Counted from the first letter of the stretch, positions 51,121 through 60,351 are shown. The stretch is DNA of 64,000 nt from Pseudomonas sp. RIT-PI-q (GCF_001297125.1 NZ_LHPC01000046.1:62001-126000); one strand, 5' to 3'. Numbers and translations: made by a program. The notes: generated by a model not told the origin, from the letters alone.

Positions 51121-52068
51121 ATGAAAAGACTGTTCACCCGCTGTCTCTCCATCCTCTGCGGCACGGCTCTTCTGAGCACCAGCGTTCTGGCCAATGACGA
51201 CCCTTCCTGCAAGGCCGTGCGCATGGGCGTGGTCAACTGGACCGACGTCATCGCCACCAGCGGCATGGCCGACGTGCTGCTCAACGGCCTCGGCTACGAG
51301 AGCAAGCAAACCAGCGCCGTGCAGCAAATCATCTTCGCCGGCATCCGCGACAAGCGCCTGGACATCTTCCTTGGTTACTGGAAACCGGCGATGGACAAGA
51401 ACATCGCGCCGTTCGTGGCCGCCAATCAGGTGAAGGTCATGGATAAACCGAGCCTGGCCGACGCCCAGGCAACCCTCGCCGTACCTGAGTACGTCGCCGA
51501 AGCAGGGCTGAAAACCTTCGCTGACATCGCCAAATTCAAAGACAAACTCGGTGGCAAGATCTACGGCATCGAGCCGGGCAGCGGCGCCAACACCACCATC
51601 AAAACCATGATCGAGACCAATCACTTTGGCTTGAAGGACTTCAAACTGATTGAATCCGGTGAAGCCGGCATGCTCGCCGCCGTGCAGCGCGCGGTGAATC
51701 GCAAGGAGTTCGTGGTGTTCGTCGGCTGGACCCCGCACCCGATGAACATCAATATGAAGATCGCCTACCTGACGGGCAGCGAAGACGTCTACGGCCCGAA
51801 TGAAGGTGCGGCGACCGTCTCCACCGTCACCGCCCCGGACTACGCCCAGCGCTGCCCGAACGTGAATCGCCTGCTGGAAAACCTGACCTTCACCGCCGCC
51901 CTGGAAAGCCAGTTGATGGTGCCGATCATGGAGCGCAAGACGCCACAGGATGTCGCCAGGCAATGGCTGCGCGACAACCCGCAAGATCTTCAGCGCTGGC
52001 TCGCCGGTGTCAGCAGTTTCGATGGCAAGGATGGCGTGGCCACCGTTCAGGCCAGCCTGAAAAACTGA
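51121..52068 (+). CDS. Orphan choline/betaine-type ABC binding protein
   Basis: The 315-residue protein has a signal peptide (residues 1-23, ending TSVLA) and an OpuAC/ChoX-type fold: CKAVRMGVVNWTDVIATSGMADVLLNGLGYES, RLDIFLGYWKPAMD, IYGIEPGSGANTTIKTMIETN and VVFVGWTPHPMNINMKIAYL. No permease or ATPase is adjacent. In Pseudomonas several orphan binding proteins of this type feed one shared transporter for choline, betaine and carnitine, and this may be one. An alternative is that it serves HutWV. The upstream frame to 51058 is rejected in favour of the ATG that starts the signal peptide. Confidence 0.85.
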   Translation: MKRLFTRCLSILCGTALLSTSVLANDDPSCKAVRMGVVNWTDVIATSGMADVLLNGLGYESKQTSAVQQIIFAGIRDKRLDIFLGYWKPAMDKNIAPFVAANQVKVMDKPSLADAQATLAVPEYVAEAGLKTFADIAKFKDKLGGKIYGIEPGSGANTTIKTMIETNHFGLKDFKLIESGEAGMLAAVQRAVNRKEFVVFVGWTPHPMNINMKIAYLTGSEDVYGPNEGAATVSTVTAPDYAQRCPNVNRLLENLTFTAALESQLMVPIMERKTPQDVARQWLRDNPQDLQRWLAGVSSFDGKDGVATVQASLKN

Positions 52069-52083
52069 CCGTCACCGCAACTC

Positions 52084-52180
52084 CCCTGTAGGAGCTGGCT
52101 TGCCAGCGAAGGCAGCGTGTCAGATGACATCAATGTGGCCTGACACACCGCCTTCGCTGGCAAGCCAGCTCCTACAGGGG
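52084..52180. repeat. REP pair (REPIN) with a second inner inverted repeat
   Basis: Inverted GCTGGCTTGCCAGCG REP copies. The spacer holds a further inverted pair, CGTGTCAG and CTGACACA, so the whole element could fold as one extended hairpin. Confidence 0.88.
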
Positions 52181-52213
52181 GGCCACAAATCTCTCTGAAC
52201 GGGCACCAGGCTT

Positions 52214-53131
52214 ATGGCTCCTTATCCGCTTTCCGAACAGATGACGGCTTTTGTCGAGAAAACCGTCGGCTTCAACAGCACCGACAGCAGCCTCGCCGGT
52301 TTGCGTCAGGCCTATAGCGAGATGTGCCGGGCGTTCACTCCGCCACGTCCGGCCGGGCTTTACGTGGTCGATTTCGAATTGGCTGGCGTACCGCTGCGTT
52401 CTTATCAGCCGCCGGTTCCGCCGTCGACCAACGGTGTCCCGTGCATTGTGTATCTGCATGGCGGCGGCTGGGTGGTGGGAGATCTGGATTCCCACGACTT
52501 CATCTGCACCGAACTGGCGTCGACCCTCGGTGTGTTGGTGATCGCCGTCGACTACCGTTTGGCGCCGGAACATCCGTTTCCGGCGGCGTTCGATGACTGT
52601 CTGAAAGTCTGGCGAGCCCTGCGCTCAGGACCGTTTCGGCTCGACCCTGCGCGTACGCTAGTGGCAGGCGACAGTGCCGGCGGCAATCTTGCCGCCGCGT
52701 TGTGCCTGGCACTGCGCGATGCCGGCGAGCCTGTGCCCTGTGCGCAGGTGCTGATTTATCCCGGCCTCGGCGGCGATCATCGGTTGCCGTCGCGCAGCGA
52801 ATGCGTCGACGCCCCGTTGCTCAGCAGCAGTGATGTGGATTGCTATCACGCGTTGTACTTGCGGGGCACCCGACAGCCGGGCGCCTATGCGATGCCATTG
52901 CTCGCCAACGACTACAGCGGCCTGCCGCCCGCGCTGGTCGCCGTGGCGCAATTCGACCCGCTGCGCGATGACGGTGTGCGTTACGCCGAACGACTGAACG
53001 CCGCCGGTGTGAAGGCGACACTATATTACGGGGAAGGGCTGGTTCACGGTTGTTTACGCGCTCGGGGGCAAGTCGCCGAGGTCGACGCCCTCTATGAAAC
53101 CCTGTCCAGATATCTGACGGCAAAACTCTGA
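52214..53131 (+). CDS. Alpha/beta hydrolase, hormone-sensitive-lipase type esterase
   Basis: The 305-residue protein has the family IV esterase motifs: HGGGWVVGDLDSHD (oxyanion hole), DYRLAPEHPFPAAFDD, and nucleophile Ser in AGDSAGGNLAAAL. The acidic residue lies in AQFDPLRDDGV and the catalytic His in EGLVHGCLR. It is likely a cytoplasmic carboxylesterase for short acyl esters. The natural substrate is unknown. It stands alone between the orphan binding protein and pip. No strong ribosome-binding site is seen before ATG 52214. Confidence 0.9.
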   Translation: MAPYPLSEQMTAFVEKTVGFNSTDSSLAGLRQAYSEMCRAFTPPRPAGLYVVDFELAGVPLRSYQPPVPPSTNGVPCIVYLHGGGWVVGDLDSHDFICTELASTLGVLVIAVDYRLAPEHPFPAAFDDCLKVWRALRSGPFRLDPARTLVAGDSAGGNLAAALCLALRDAGEPVPCAQVLIYPGLGGDHRLPSRSECVDAPLLSSSDVDCYHALYLRGTRQPGAYAMPLLANDYSGLPPALVAVAQFDPLRDDGVRYAERLNAAGVKATLYYGEGLVHGCLRARGQVAEVDALYETLSRYLTAKL

Positions 53132-53235
53132 CTCTGCAAGGGCATGCTCATTGGCGTAATTCGGGTTTATGATGCCGGACGGCAGAATAATAGAAGTCCC
53201 CCCAGGGATGACCTCGACCCCTTACGGAGCGCGCA

Positions 53236-54207
53236 ATGCAGACTTTGTACCCGCAGATCAAACCCCACGCCCGGCACGATCTGGCCGTCGATGAAACTCA
53301 CACGCTGTATGTCGACGAAAGCGGTTCACCGGAAGGTTTGCCGGTAGTGTTCATCCACGGCGGCCCCGGTGCCGGGTGTGATGCCCAGAGCCGCCGGTAT
53401 TTCGATCCGAACCTGTATCGCATTGTCACCTTCGACCAGCGCGGTTGCGGTCGCTCCACGCCCCACGCCAACCTCGAAAACAACACCACCTGGGATCTGG
53501 TCGCCGACCTCGAGCGAATTCGCAAGCACCTGGGCATCGAGAAATGGGTGCTGTTCGGCGGGTCCTGGGGTTCGACGCTGGCCCTGGCCTATGCACAAAC
53601 CCACCCGGAGCGTGTGCACGGTCTGATCCTGCGCGGGATTTTTCTCTGCCGTCCGCAGGAAATCGAGTGGTTCTATCAGGCGGGCGCCAGTCGTCTGTTC
53701 CCCGACTACTGGCAGGACTACATCGCGCCGATCCCTATGGATGAGCGCGACGACTTGCTCTCGGCTTTCCACAAGCGCCTGATCGGCAACGATCAAATTG
53801 CCCAGATGCACGCGGCCAAGGCCTGGTCCACCTGGGAAGGCCGGACCGCGACCTTGCGCCCGAACCCGCTGGTGGTCGATCGTTTCTCCGAACCACAGCG
53901 CGCGTTGTCCATCGCCCGCATCGAATGCCACTACTTCACCAACAACGCGTTCCTGGAGCCGAACCAGCTGATCCGCGACATGGGCAAGATCGCCCATTTG
54001 CCGGGCGTGATCGTCCACGGTCGCTATGACGTGATCTGCCCGCTGGATAACGCTTGGGAACTGCACCAGGCCTGGCCGAACAGCGAACTGCAAATCATCC
54101 GGGACGCCGGCCATGCCGCCTCCGAACCGGGGATTACCGATGCATTGGTGCGCGCGGCCGATCTGATGGCCCGGCGTCTGCTTGACCTGGCTCCTGAAGA
54201 AGCATGA
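53236..54207 (+). CDS. pip: Prolyl aminopeptidase (proline iminopeptidase)
   Basis: Pip releases N-terminal proline from peptides. The 323-residue alpha/beta hydrolase has FIHGGPGAGCDAQ (oxyanion hole), FDQRGCGRSTPHA, nucleophile Ser in FGGSWGSTLALAYAQTHP, IPMDERDDLLSAFHKRL in the cap domain, VHGRYDVICP with the acidic residue and DAGHAASEPG with the catalytic His. This is the S33 family pattern without gaps. The stop codon overlaps the dtd start (ATGA), so the two genes are translationally coupled. Cytoplasmic. Confidence 0.95.
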   Translation: MQTLYPQIKPHARHDLAVDETHTLYVDESGSPEGLPVVFIHGGPGAGCDAQSRRYFDPNLYRIVTFDQRGCGRSTPHANLENNTTWDLVADLERIRKHLGIEKWVLFGGSWGSTLALAYAQTHPERVHGLILRGIFLCRPQEIEWFYQAGASRLFPDYWQDYIAPIPMDERDDLLSAFHKRLIGNDQIAQMHAAKAWSTWEGRTATLRPNPLVVDRFSEPQRALSIARIECHYFTNNAFLEPNQLIRDMGKIAHLPGVIVHGRYDVICPLDNAWELHQAWPNSELQIIRDAGHAASEPGITDALVRAADLMARRLLDLAPEEA

Positions 54208-54641
54208 AGGGCCTGCTGCAACGGGTGCGTGGCGCCCGAGTCGAGGTAGCGGGGGAGGTGGTCGGCGCAGTCGATCAGGGTTTGCTGGTACTGGTGGCCG
54301 TCGAGCCCGAGGATACTCGGGCCAGCGCCGACAAACTTCTTAATAAGCTGCTTAACTATCGAGTGTTCAGCGACGCCGAGGGCAAGATGAATCTGTCCCT
54401 GGCGGATGTGGGCGGTGGGTTGCTGCTGGTCTCTCAGTTCACCCTGGCCGCCGACACCAAAAGCGGATTGCGCCCGAGTTTTTCGACTGCTGCCCCTCCG
54501 GCCCTGGGCGAAGAACTCTTCGACTATCTATTAGGCAAAGCGAAACAGGTGCATGGCACTGTGGCATCAGGTAGATTCGGCGCGGATATGCAGGTGCACC
54601 TGGTCAATGATGGCCCGGTCACCTTCCTGTTACAGACCTGA
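54204..54641 (+). CDS. dtd: D-aminoacyl-tRNA deacylase
   Basis: Dtd frees tRNAs wrongly charged with D-amino acids, or with glycine on tRNA-Ala. The 145-residue product has MKGLLQRVRGARVEV, LLVLVAVEPEDT, LVSQFTLAADTKSGLRPSFSTAAPP (the SQFTL active motif) and NDGPVTFLLQT with the Gly-cisPro motif that selects chirality. Length and motifs are complete. It follows pip with a 4-base overlap. Confidence 0.96.
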   Translation: MKGLLQRVRGARVEVAGEVVGAVDQGLLVLVAVEPEDTRASADKLLNKLLNYRVFSDAEGKMNLSLADVGGGLLLVSQFTLAADTKSGLRPSFSTAAPPALGEELFDYLLGKAKQVHGTVASGRFGADMQVHLVNDGPVTFLLQT

Positions 54642-54664
54642 AAGCGCTTGAAACATCTTTTTAA

Positions 54665-54697
54665 GCCCTTTTCGACTGAAAACAGGGGTTTTTCGCG
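54665..54697 (+). terminator. Possible terminator after dtd
   Basis: CCCTTTTC and GAAAACAGGGG can pair (TTTTC/GAAAA plus CCC/GGG with a two-base bulge), followed by TTTTTC. Weak but suitably placed 25 bases past dtd. Confidence 0.35.
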
Positions 54698-54849
54698 AGA
54701 AATACTTTGTTAGCCCTGATGCGTTGTAACGCGGCCTACTAGATAATCGCGCGCTACGGGGATCAGCGTTCGTTGGTCCGTTTTTGACTTAGGTAGAGAC
54801 TTGTCCTGGACCGATTGGGGAATCATTTAGCCCCACCGGAGTCGGAACA

Positions 54850-54921
54850 ATGCTCGCCAACTTGGCAAGAGTGGTCCGTAAGGTCGGTTTTTCCATGCCG
54901 TACACCTCACAGGCCCTTTAA
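54850..54921 (+). CDS. Possible 23-codon leader peptide upstream of opgG
   Basis: A short ORF with a good ribosome-binding site (CCGGAG, about 8 bases before the ATG) encodes MLANLARVVRKVGFSMPYTS plus three residues and ends in TAA. It lies 42 bases before the opgG start. The stop falls inside an AGGCC...GGCC stem that is followed by GTTGGTTTTTTG, so translation of the ORF could alter a downstream structure. The rest of the 322-base dtd-opgG gap shows no firm promoter. Whether this ORF is translated is unknown. Confidence 0.4.
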   Translation: MLANLARVVRKVGFSMPYTSQAL

Positions 54922-54963
54922 CTGGCCGTTGGTTTTTTGATCTGTTTTCGGCGAGGGTTGCTC

Positions 54964-56787
54964 GTGATTGTTAGTCCCTGTAATGCACCAAAATTGACTG
55001 CCACACGGTTCCGAAGCGCTCTGGTAGCGGGCTCTGCTCTGCTCTGCCTGCTCAGCGCCGGCCAGCTTTGGGCATTCAGTCTGGATGATGTGTCGGTCAA
55101 GGCAAAAGAGCTGGCCGGGCAGAAATTCGAAGCTCCGCGCAGTAACCTGCCGAACGAATTCCGCGAAATGAAATTCGCGGACTACCAAAAAATTCGTTTC
55201 CGCACCGAAAAAGCCGAATGGGCCGATCAGAAAACCCCGTTCAAGCTTTCGTTCTATCACCAGGGCATGCACTTCGATACGCCGGTGAAAATCAACGAAA
55301 TCACGGCTAACACCGTCGAAGAGATCAAATACGACCCAAGTCGTTTCGACTTCGGCGACGTGCAGTTCGATCCTAAGGCCACCGAACAACTGGGTTATGC
55401 CGGTTTCCGTGTGCTGTACCCGATCAACAAGGCCGACAAGCAAGACGAAATCATGACCATGCTCGGCGCGAGTTACTTCCGCGTTGTCGGCAAGGGTCAC
55501 ACCTATGGCTTGTCCGCTCGCGGCATGGCCATCGACACCGCATTGCCGTCCGGCGAAGAATTCCCGCGTTTCACCGAGTTCTGGATTCAACAGCCAAAAC
55601 CGGGCGACAAGCACCTGGTGATCTTCGCCCTGCTGGATTCGCCACGCGCGACCGGCGCGTACCGCCTGACCCTGCGTCCAGGCAGCGACACCATTGTCGA
55701 CGTCAAGGCCCGGATGTTCCTGCGTGACAAGGTCACCAAGCTTGGCGTTGCGCCGCTGACCAGCATGTTCCTGTTCGGCGCCAACCAGCCGTCGAAAGTG
55801 CTCAACTACCGTCGCGAGCTGCACGATTCCAGCGGTCTGTCGATCCATGCCGGCAACGGCGAGTGGATCTGGCGCCCACTGAACAACCCGAAACACCTGG
55901 CGGTGAGCAACTTCTCGATCGAGAACCCGCGCGGCTTCGGCTTGCTGCAACGTGGCCGTGACTTCAGCCACTACGAAGACCTCGACGACCGTTACGACAA
56001 GCGCCCAAGTGCCTGGATCGAGCCAAAAGGCGATTGGGGCAAAGGTTCTGTAGACCTGGTGGAAATTCCGACCGCCGACGAAACCAACGACAACATCGTT
56101 GCGTTCTGGAGCCCGGAAAAACTGCCTGAGCCTGGCCAGCCGCTGGACGTTGCCTACCGCATGCACTGGACCATCGACGAAGCCGCCCTTCACGCACCGG
56201 ACAGCGCCTGGGTGCAACAGACCCTGCGTTCCACGGGTGACGTGAAACAGTCCAACCTGATCCGTCAGCCGGATGGCAGCGTTGCCTACCTGGTCGACTT
56301 CGAGGGCCCGTCCCTTTCCGCATTGCCGGAAACGGCAGACGTTCGCAGTCAGGTCAGCGTTGGCGAGAATGCCGAACTGGTCGAGAACAGCGTGCGTTAC
56401 AACCCTGAAACCAAGGGCTGGCGCCTGACCCTGCGGATGAAAATCAAGGATCCGGGCAAACCGACCGAGATGCGTGCCGCACTGGTCGAGAACATCGTGC
56501 CTGCCGATCTGGCCAAGTCGTCGATTCCGGCGTCTAATTCTTCTGTAGCCAAGGCTGACAAGGTGGCTGCCAAGCAACAAGAGAAGATGGACAAAGACGT
56601 CAAGCAAGCTGAAGCCAAGCAGGCCGACGCCAAGCCAGTCGCGGATACCAAGAACAAGGACAACAAGGACAACAATGACGCCAAGCAGCCAGTCGCTGCG
56701 GACGCGGTCCCAGCCACACCGGAATCGGCAGCGACTGAAGAAGTCCTGACCGAGACCTGGAGCTACCAGTTGCCTGCCGATGAGTAA
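54964..56787 (+). CDS. opgG: OpgG (MdoG), periplasmic glucan biosynthesis protein
   Basis: OpgG is needed to build osmoregulated periplasmic glucans and is thought to make beta-1,6 branches on the beta-1,2 backbone. The 607-residue product has a signal peptide (about residues 1-38, SALVAGSALLCLLSAGQLWA) and the MdoG domain (FSLDDVSVKAKELAGQKF, YGLSARGMAIDTA, FPRFTEFWIQQP, NGEWIWRPLNNP). From about residue 520 there is a Lys/Ala/Asp-rich, probably disordered tail, absent from the shorter E. coli protein. GTG 54964 was chosen because GAGGG lies 7 bases upstream; TTG 54937 is possible. It overlaps opgH by 8 bases. Confidence 0.93.
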   Translation: MIVSPCNAPKLTATRFRSALVAGSALLCLLSAGQLWAFSLDDVSVKAKELAGQKFEAPRSNLPNEFREMKFADYQKIRFRTEKAEWADQKTPFKLSFYHQGMHFDTPVKINEITANTVEEIKYDPSRFDFGDVQFDPKATEQLGYAGFRVLYPINKADKQDEIMTMLGASYFRVVGKGHTYGLSARGMAIDTALPSGEEFPRFTEFWIQQPKPGDKHLVIFALLDSPRATGAYRLTLRPGSDTIVDVKARMFLRDKVTKLGVAPLTSMFLFGANQPSKVLNYRRELHDSSGLSIHAGNGEWIWRPLNNPKHLAVSNFSIENPRGFGLLQRGRDFSHYEDLDDRYDKRPSAWIEPKGDWGKGSVDLVEIPTADETNDNIVAFWSPEKLPEPGQPLDVAYRMHWTIDEAALHAPDSAWVQQTLRSTGDVKQSNLIRQPDGSVAYLVDFEGPSLSALPETADVRSQVSVGENAELVENSVRYNPETKGWRLTLRMKIKDPGKPTEMRAALVENIVPADLAKSSIPASNSSVAKADKVAAKQQEKMDKDVKQAEAKQADAKPVADTKNKDNKDNNDAKQPVAADAVPATPESAATEEVLTETWSYQLPADE

Positions 56788-59350
56788 TTCACACGTACAA
56801 CCAGAGACTCTTGCCGAGTATCTGGCGCATTTACCGATGACCGACCAGCAGCGCGCGGAACTCGCGGGCTGCCAGTCTTTCAGCGAACTGCACGAGCGTC
56901 TGTCGTCTTCGACGTTTGACGCGCCGACCGAGGCCGCCCAGGCGTCGGTTGGCAAGCGCCTGACCCTGAGCACTGCCGAAGAACTGCAGGACGCCGAAAT
57001 GCTGGTGCTCGATGCCAGCGGTCGCGTCTGCCTGCGAGCGACCCCACCGATTCGCCGGACCAAGGTCGTGCCGGAGCCGTGGCGCACCAACATTCTGGTG
57101 CGTGGCTGGCGTCGTCTGACCGGTCGCACCAATCCGCCGGCCCCGCCGAAGGATGAACGCGTGTTGCCGGCCGCTCGCTGGCGCACCGTCGGTTCGATCC
57201 GTCGCTACATTCTGTTGGTCCTGATGCTCGGCCAGACCATCGTGGCGGGCTGGTACATGAAAGGCATCATGCCGTACCAGGGCTGGTCGTTCGTCGACCT
57301 CAACGAAGTGCTGCATCAACCGCTGACCCAGACGGCCACGCAAGTGCTGCCGTATGCACTGCAAACCAGCATCCTGATTCTGTTCGGGATTCTGTTCTGC
57401 TGGGTGTCGGCCGGTTTCTGGACCGCGCTGATGGGCTTCCTCGAGTTGCTCACCGGCCACGACAAATACCGCATTTCCGGCAAAAGCGCCGGCAACGAGC
57501 CGATCGCCAAGGACGCGCGCACCGCACTGGTGATGCCGATCTGCAACGAAGACGTGCCACGGGTGTTTGCCGGTCTGCGGGCGACGTTCGAGTCGGTCGC
57601 GGCCACGGGTGACCTGGATCGCTTCGACTTCTTCGTCCTCAGCGACAGTAACGATGCCGATATCTGCGTCGCCGAACAGCAAGCCTGGCTCGACGTCTGC
57701 CGTGAAGCCAAAGGCTTCGGCAAGATCTTCTATCGCCGCCGTCGCCGTCGGGTAAAACGCAAAAGCGGCAACCTCGACGACTTCTGCCGTCGTTGGGGCG
57801 GTGACTACAAGTACATGGTCGTGCTCGACGCGGACTCCGTGATGAGCGGCGATTGCCTGACCAGTCTGGTGCGCTTGATGGAAGCCACGCCGGACGCCGG
57901 GATCATCCAGACCGCGCCACGTGCGTCGGGCATGGACACGCTGTATGCGCGCATGCAGCAGTTTGCGACCCGCGTGTACGGTCCGCTGTTTACCGCTGGC
58001 TTGCACTTCTGGCAGTTGGGCGAATCCCACTACTGGGGCCACAACGCGATCATCCGCATGAAGCCGTTCATCGAGCACTGCGCCCTGGCGCCGTTGCCCG
58101 GTAAAGGCGCGTTCGCCGGTGCAATTCTGTCCCACGACTTCGTCGAAGCTGCGCTGATGCGCCGTGCCGGCTGGGGCGTGTGGATTGCCTACGACCTGCC
58201 GGGCAGCTATGAAGAACTGCCGCCGAACCTGCTGGACGAACTCAAGCGTGACCGGCGCTGGTGCCACGGCAACCTGATGAACTTCCGCCTGTTCCTGGTC
58301 AAGGGCATGCACCCGGTGCACCGCGCGGTGTTCCTGACCGGCGTGATGTCTTACCTGTCGGCACCGTTGTGGTTCTTCTTCCTGGTGCTGTCGACAGCGC
58401 TTCTGGCGGTCAACACCTTGATGGAGCCGCAGTACTTCCTGGAACCGCGCCAGCTCTATCCGTTGTGGCCGCAATGGCACCCGGACAAGGCGATTGCGCT
58501 GTTCTCGACCACCGTCGTGCTGCTGTTCCTGCCGAAGCTGTTGAGCATCATCCTGATCTGGGCCAAGGGCGCGAAAGAGTTCGGTGGCAAGTTCAAAGTG
58601 ACGCTGTCGATGCTGCTGGAGATGCTGTTCTCCATGCTGCTGGCGCCGGTGCGGATGATTTTCCACACCCGTTTCGTGCTCGCCGCGTTCCTCGGCTGGG
58701 CCGCGACCTGGAACTCGCCACAACGTGACGACGACTCCACGCCATGGAGCGAAGCGGTCAAGCGCCACGGTCCGCAAACCTTGCTGGGCTTCTTCTGGGC
58801 CTTGCTGGTTATCTGGCTGAACCCGAGCTTCCTGTGGTGGCTGGTGCCGATCGTCGGTTCGCTGATGCTGTCGATCCCGGTGTCGGTGATTTCCAGCCGT
58901 GTCGGCCTGGGCCTCAAGTCCCGTGACGAGAGCCTGTTCCTGATTCCTGAGGAATACAATCCGCCACAGGCGTTGCTGGCGACTGACCAGTACACCCACG
59001 AAAACCGTTGGCATGCGCTGAAAGACGGCTTCATCCGTTCGGTGGTCGACCCACAGCAGAACGCGTTGGCGTGCTCGCTGGCGACGTCCCGTCACGGTCA
59101 GGCCGAGCCGATCGAGTGGCTGCGCGTCGAGCGGGTTCGTCATGCGCTGAAGGTCGGACCTGAAGGGCTGACCAACAACGAGCGCGTGGCCCTGTTGAGT
59201 GACCCGGTGGCATTGGGTCGCTTGCACGAGCAGATCTGGAACGAAGGTCACCCCGAGTGGCTGGATGCATGGCGTAAATCGGTGAAAGCCGATCCCCATG
59301 CGCCGCTGTTGCCGCTCAAGCCCCTGAGCGTGCAGCCTCAGTTGGCATAA
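56780..59350 (+). CDS. opgH: OpgH (MdoH), glucan glucosyltransferase
   Basis: OpgH is the inner-membrane glycosyltransferase (GT2) that makes the linear beta-1,2-glucan of periplasmic glucans from UDP-glucose. The 856-residue protein has a cytoplasmic N-terminus and two membrane helices (about 140-220). The GT2 domain has MPICNEDVPRVFAGL, Asp350/Asp352 in VLDADSVMSGD, and the QxxRW-like RDRRWCHGN. It is followed by several C-terminal helices. The start overlaps the opgG stop, and a terminator lies directly after the stop, so opgGH is a two-gene operon. Confidence 0.96.
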   Translation: MSNSHVQPETLAEYLAHLPMTDQQRAELAGCQSFSELHERLSSSTFDAPTEAAQASVGKRLTLSTAEELQDAEMLVLDASGRVCLRATPPIRRTKVVPEPWRTNILVRGWRRLTGRTNPPAPPKDERVLPAARWRTVGSIRRYILLVLMLGQTIVAGWYMKGIMPYQGWSFVDLNEVLHQPLTQTATQVLPYALQTSILILFGILFCWVSAGFWTALMGFLELLTGHDKYRISGKSAGNEPIAKDARTALVMPICNEDVPRVFAGLRATFESVAATGDLDRFDFFVLSDSNDADICVAEQQAWLDVCREAKGFGKIFYRRRRRRVKRKSGNLDDFCRRWGGDYKYMVVLDADSVMSGDCLTSLVRLMEATPDAGIIQTAPRASGMDTLYARMQQFATRVYGPLFTAGLHFWQLGESHYWGHNAIIRMKPFIEHCALAPLPGKGAFAGAILSHDFVEAALMRRAGWGVWIAYDLPGSYEELPPNLLDELKRDRRWCHGNLMNFRLFLVKGMHPVHRAVFLTGVMSYLSAPLWFFFLVLSTALLAVNTLMEPQYFLEPRQLYPLWPQWHPDKAIALFSTTVVLLFLPKLLSIILIWAKGAKEFGGKFKVTLSMLLEMLFSMLLAPVRMIFHTRFVLAAFLGWAATWNSPQRDDDSTPWSEAVKRHGPQTLLGFFWALLVIWLNPSFLWWLVPIVGSLMLSIPVSVISSRVGLGLKSRDESLFLIPEEYNPPQALLATDQYTHENRWHALKDGFIRSVVDPQQNALACSLATSRHGQAEPIEWLRVERVRHALKVGPEGLTNNERVALLSDPVALGRLHEQIWNEGHPEWLDAWRKSVKADPHAPLLPLKPLSVQPQLA

Positions 59351-59352
59351 CG

Positions 59353-59381
59353 AAAAACCCCGCGAAAGCGGGGTTTTTTTT
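59353..59381 (+). terminator. Rho-independent terminator after opgH
   Basis: ACCCCGC and GCGGGGT stem around GAAA, followed by eight T, beginning 2 bases past the opgH stop. Confidence 0.93.
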
Positions 59382-59553
59382 GATCGCGTACAAGCAACAA
59401 ATCCTGCTTAAACCCTTGTGCAAACGGGCGAGTGCGTTAGCATCCGTCCCCGAATTGGTGCGCCCGGACAACTTTCTGTTCGTATCTGCCGGTTTTCCAA
59501 GGGAAACCCGCTGTTTGCGCGCCTCACAACGCAATGGTTTTGGGGACATGATG

Positions 59554-60351
59554 ATGAAGAAGTATCTCTCGATGCTGCTGGTCGGCGTCACGGCATGGGT
59601 TGCAGCCAACGCGGCGCAGGCCGGTGCCATCGATGACGCGGTCAAGCGCGGCACGCTGAAAGTCGGCATGGACCCGACCTACATGCCGTTCGAAATGACC
59701 AACAAGCGCGGCGAGATCATCGGCTTCGAAGTCGACCTCCTCAAAGCCATGGCCAAGGCCATGGGCGTCAAGCTGGAGCTGGTGTCCACCGGCTACGACG
59801 GCATCATCCCGGCCCTGCTCACCGACAAGTTCGACATGATCGGCAGCGGCATGACCCTGACCCAGGAACGCAACCTGCGCCTGAACTTCAGCGAGCCGTT
59901 CATCGTCGTCGGCCAGACGCTGCTGATCCGCAAGGAGCTGGAAGGCACCATCAAGTCCTACAAAGACCTGAACACCGCCGACTACCGCATCACCTCCAAG
60001 CTCGGCACCACCGGCGAGATGGTCGCCAAAAAGCTCATCGCCAAAGCCAAGTACCACGGCTACGACAACGAGCAGGAAGCCGTGCTCGACGTGGTCAACG
60101 GCAAGGCCGACGCCTTTATCTACGACGCGCCGTACAACGTCGTGGCAGTGAACAAGGCCGGTGCCGGCAAACTGGTGTTCCTCGACAAGCCGTTCACCTA
60201 CGAGCCTTTGGCCTTCGGTCTGAAGAAGGGTGACTACGACAGCATCAACTTCATCAACAACTTCCTGCACCAGATCCACGAAGACGGCACCTACGATCGC
60301 ATCCATGACAAGTGGTTTAAAGACACCGCTTGGCTGAAGGACATGGAATAA
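59554..60351 (+). CDS. Polar amino acid ABC transporter binding protein (SBP_bac_3)
   Basis: The 265-residue product has a signal peptide (residues 1-21, ending ANAAQA) and the family 3 pattern: KRGTLKVGMDPTYMPFEMTNKRGEIIGFEVDLLKAMAK, the ligand region STGYDGIIPALLTDKFDMIGSGMTLTQER, and a C-terminal HDKWFKD. ATG codons stand at 59548, 59551 and 59554. The last has the best distance to GGGGA. The permease and ATPase genes follow, so this is a complete importer of polar amino acids or related compounds. Exact substrate is unknown. Confidence 0.88.
   Translation: MKKYLSMLLVGVTAWVAANAAQAGAIDDAVKRGTLKVGMDPTYMPFEMTNKRGEIIGFEVDLLKAMAKAMGVKLELVSTGYDGIIPALLTDKFDMIGSGMTLTQERNLRLNFSEPFIVVGQTLLIRKELEGTIKSYKDLNTADYRITSKLGTTGEMVAKKLIAKAKYHGYDNEQEAVLDVVNGKADAFIYDAPYNVVAVNKAGAGKLVFLDKPFTYEPLAFGLKKGDYDSINFINNFLHQIHEDGTYDRIHDKWFKDTAWLKDME

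Noticed and set aside
56831..59299. An 822-codon open frame antisense to opgH, and similar long antisense frames opposite typA (18741-20447), glgP (22340-23788), glnA and the hut genes.
   Set aside because: They lie exactly opposite strongly recognisable genes, have no family motifs, and are expected in GC-rich DNA where the antisense frame is rarely stopped.
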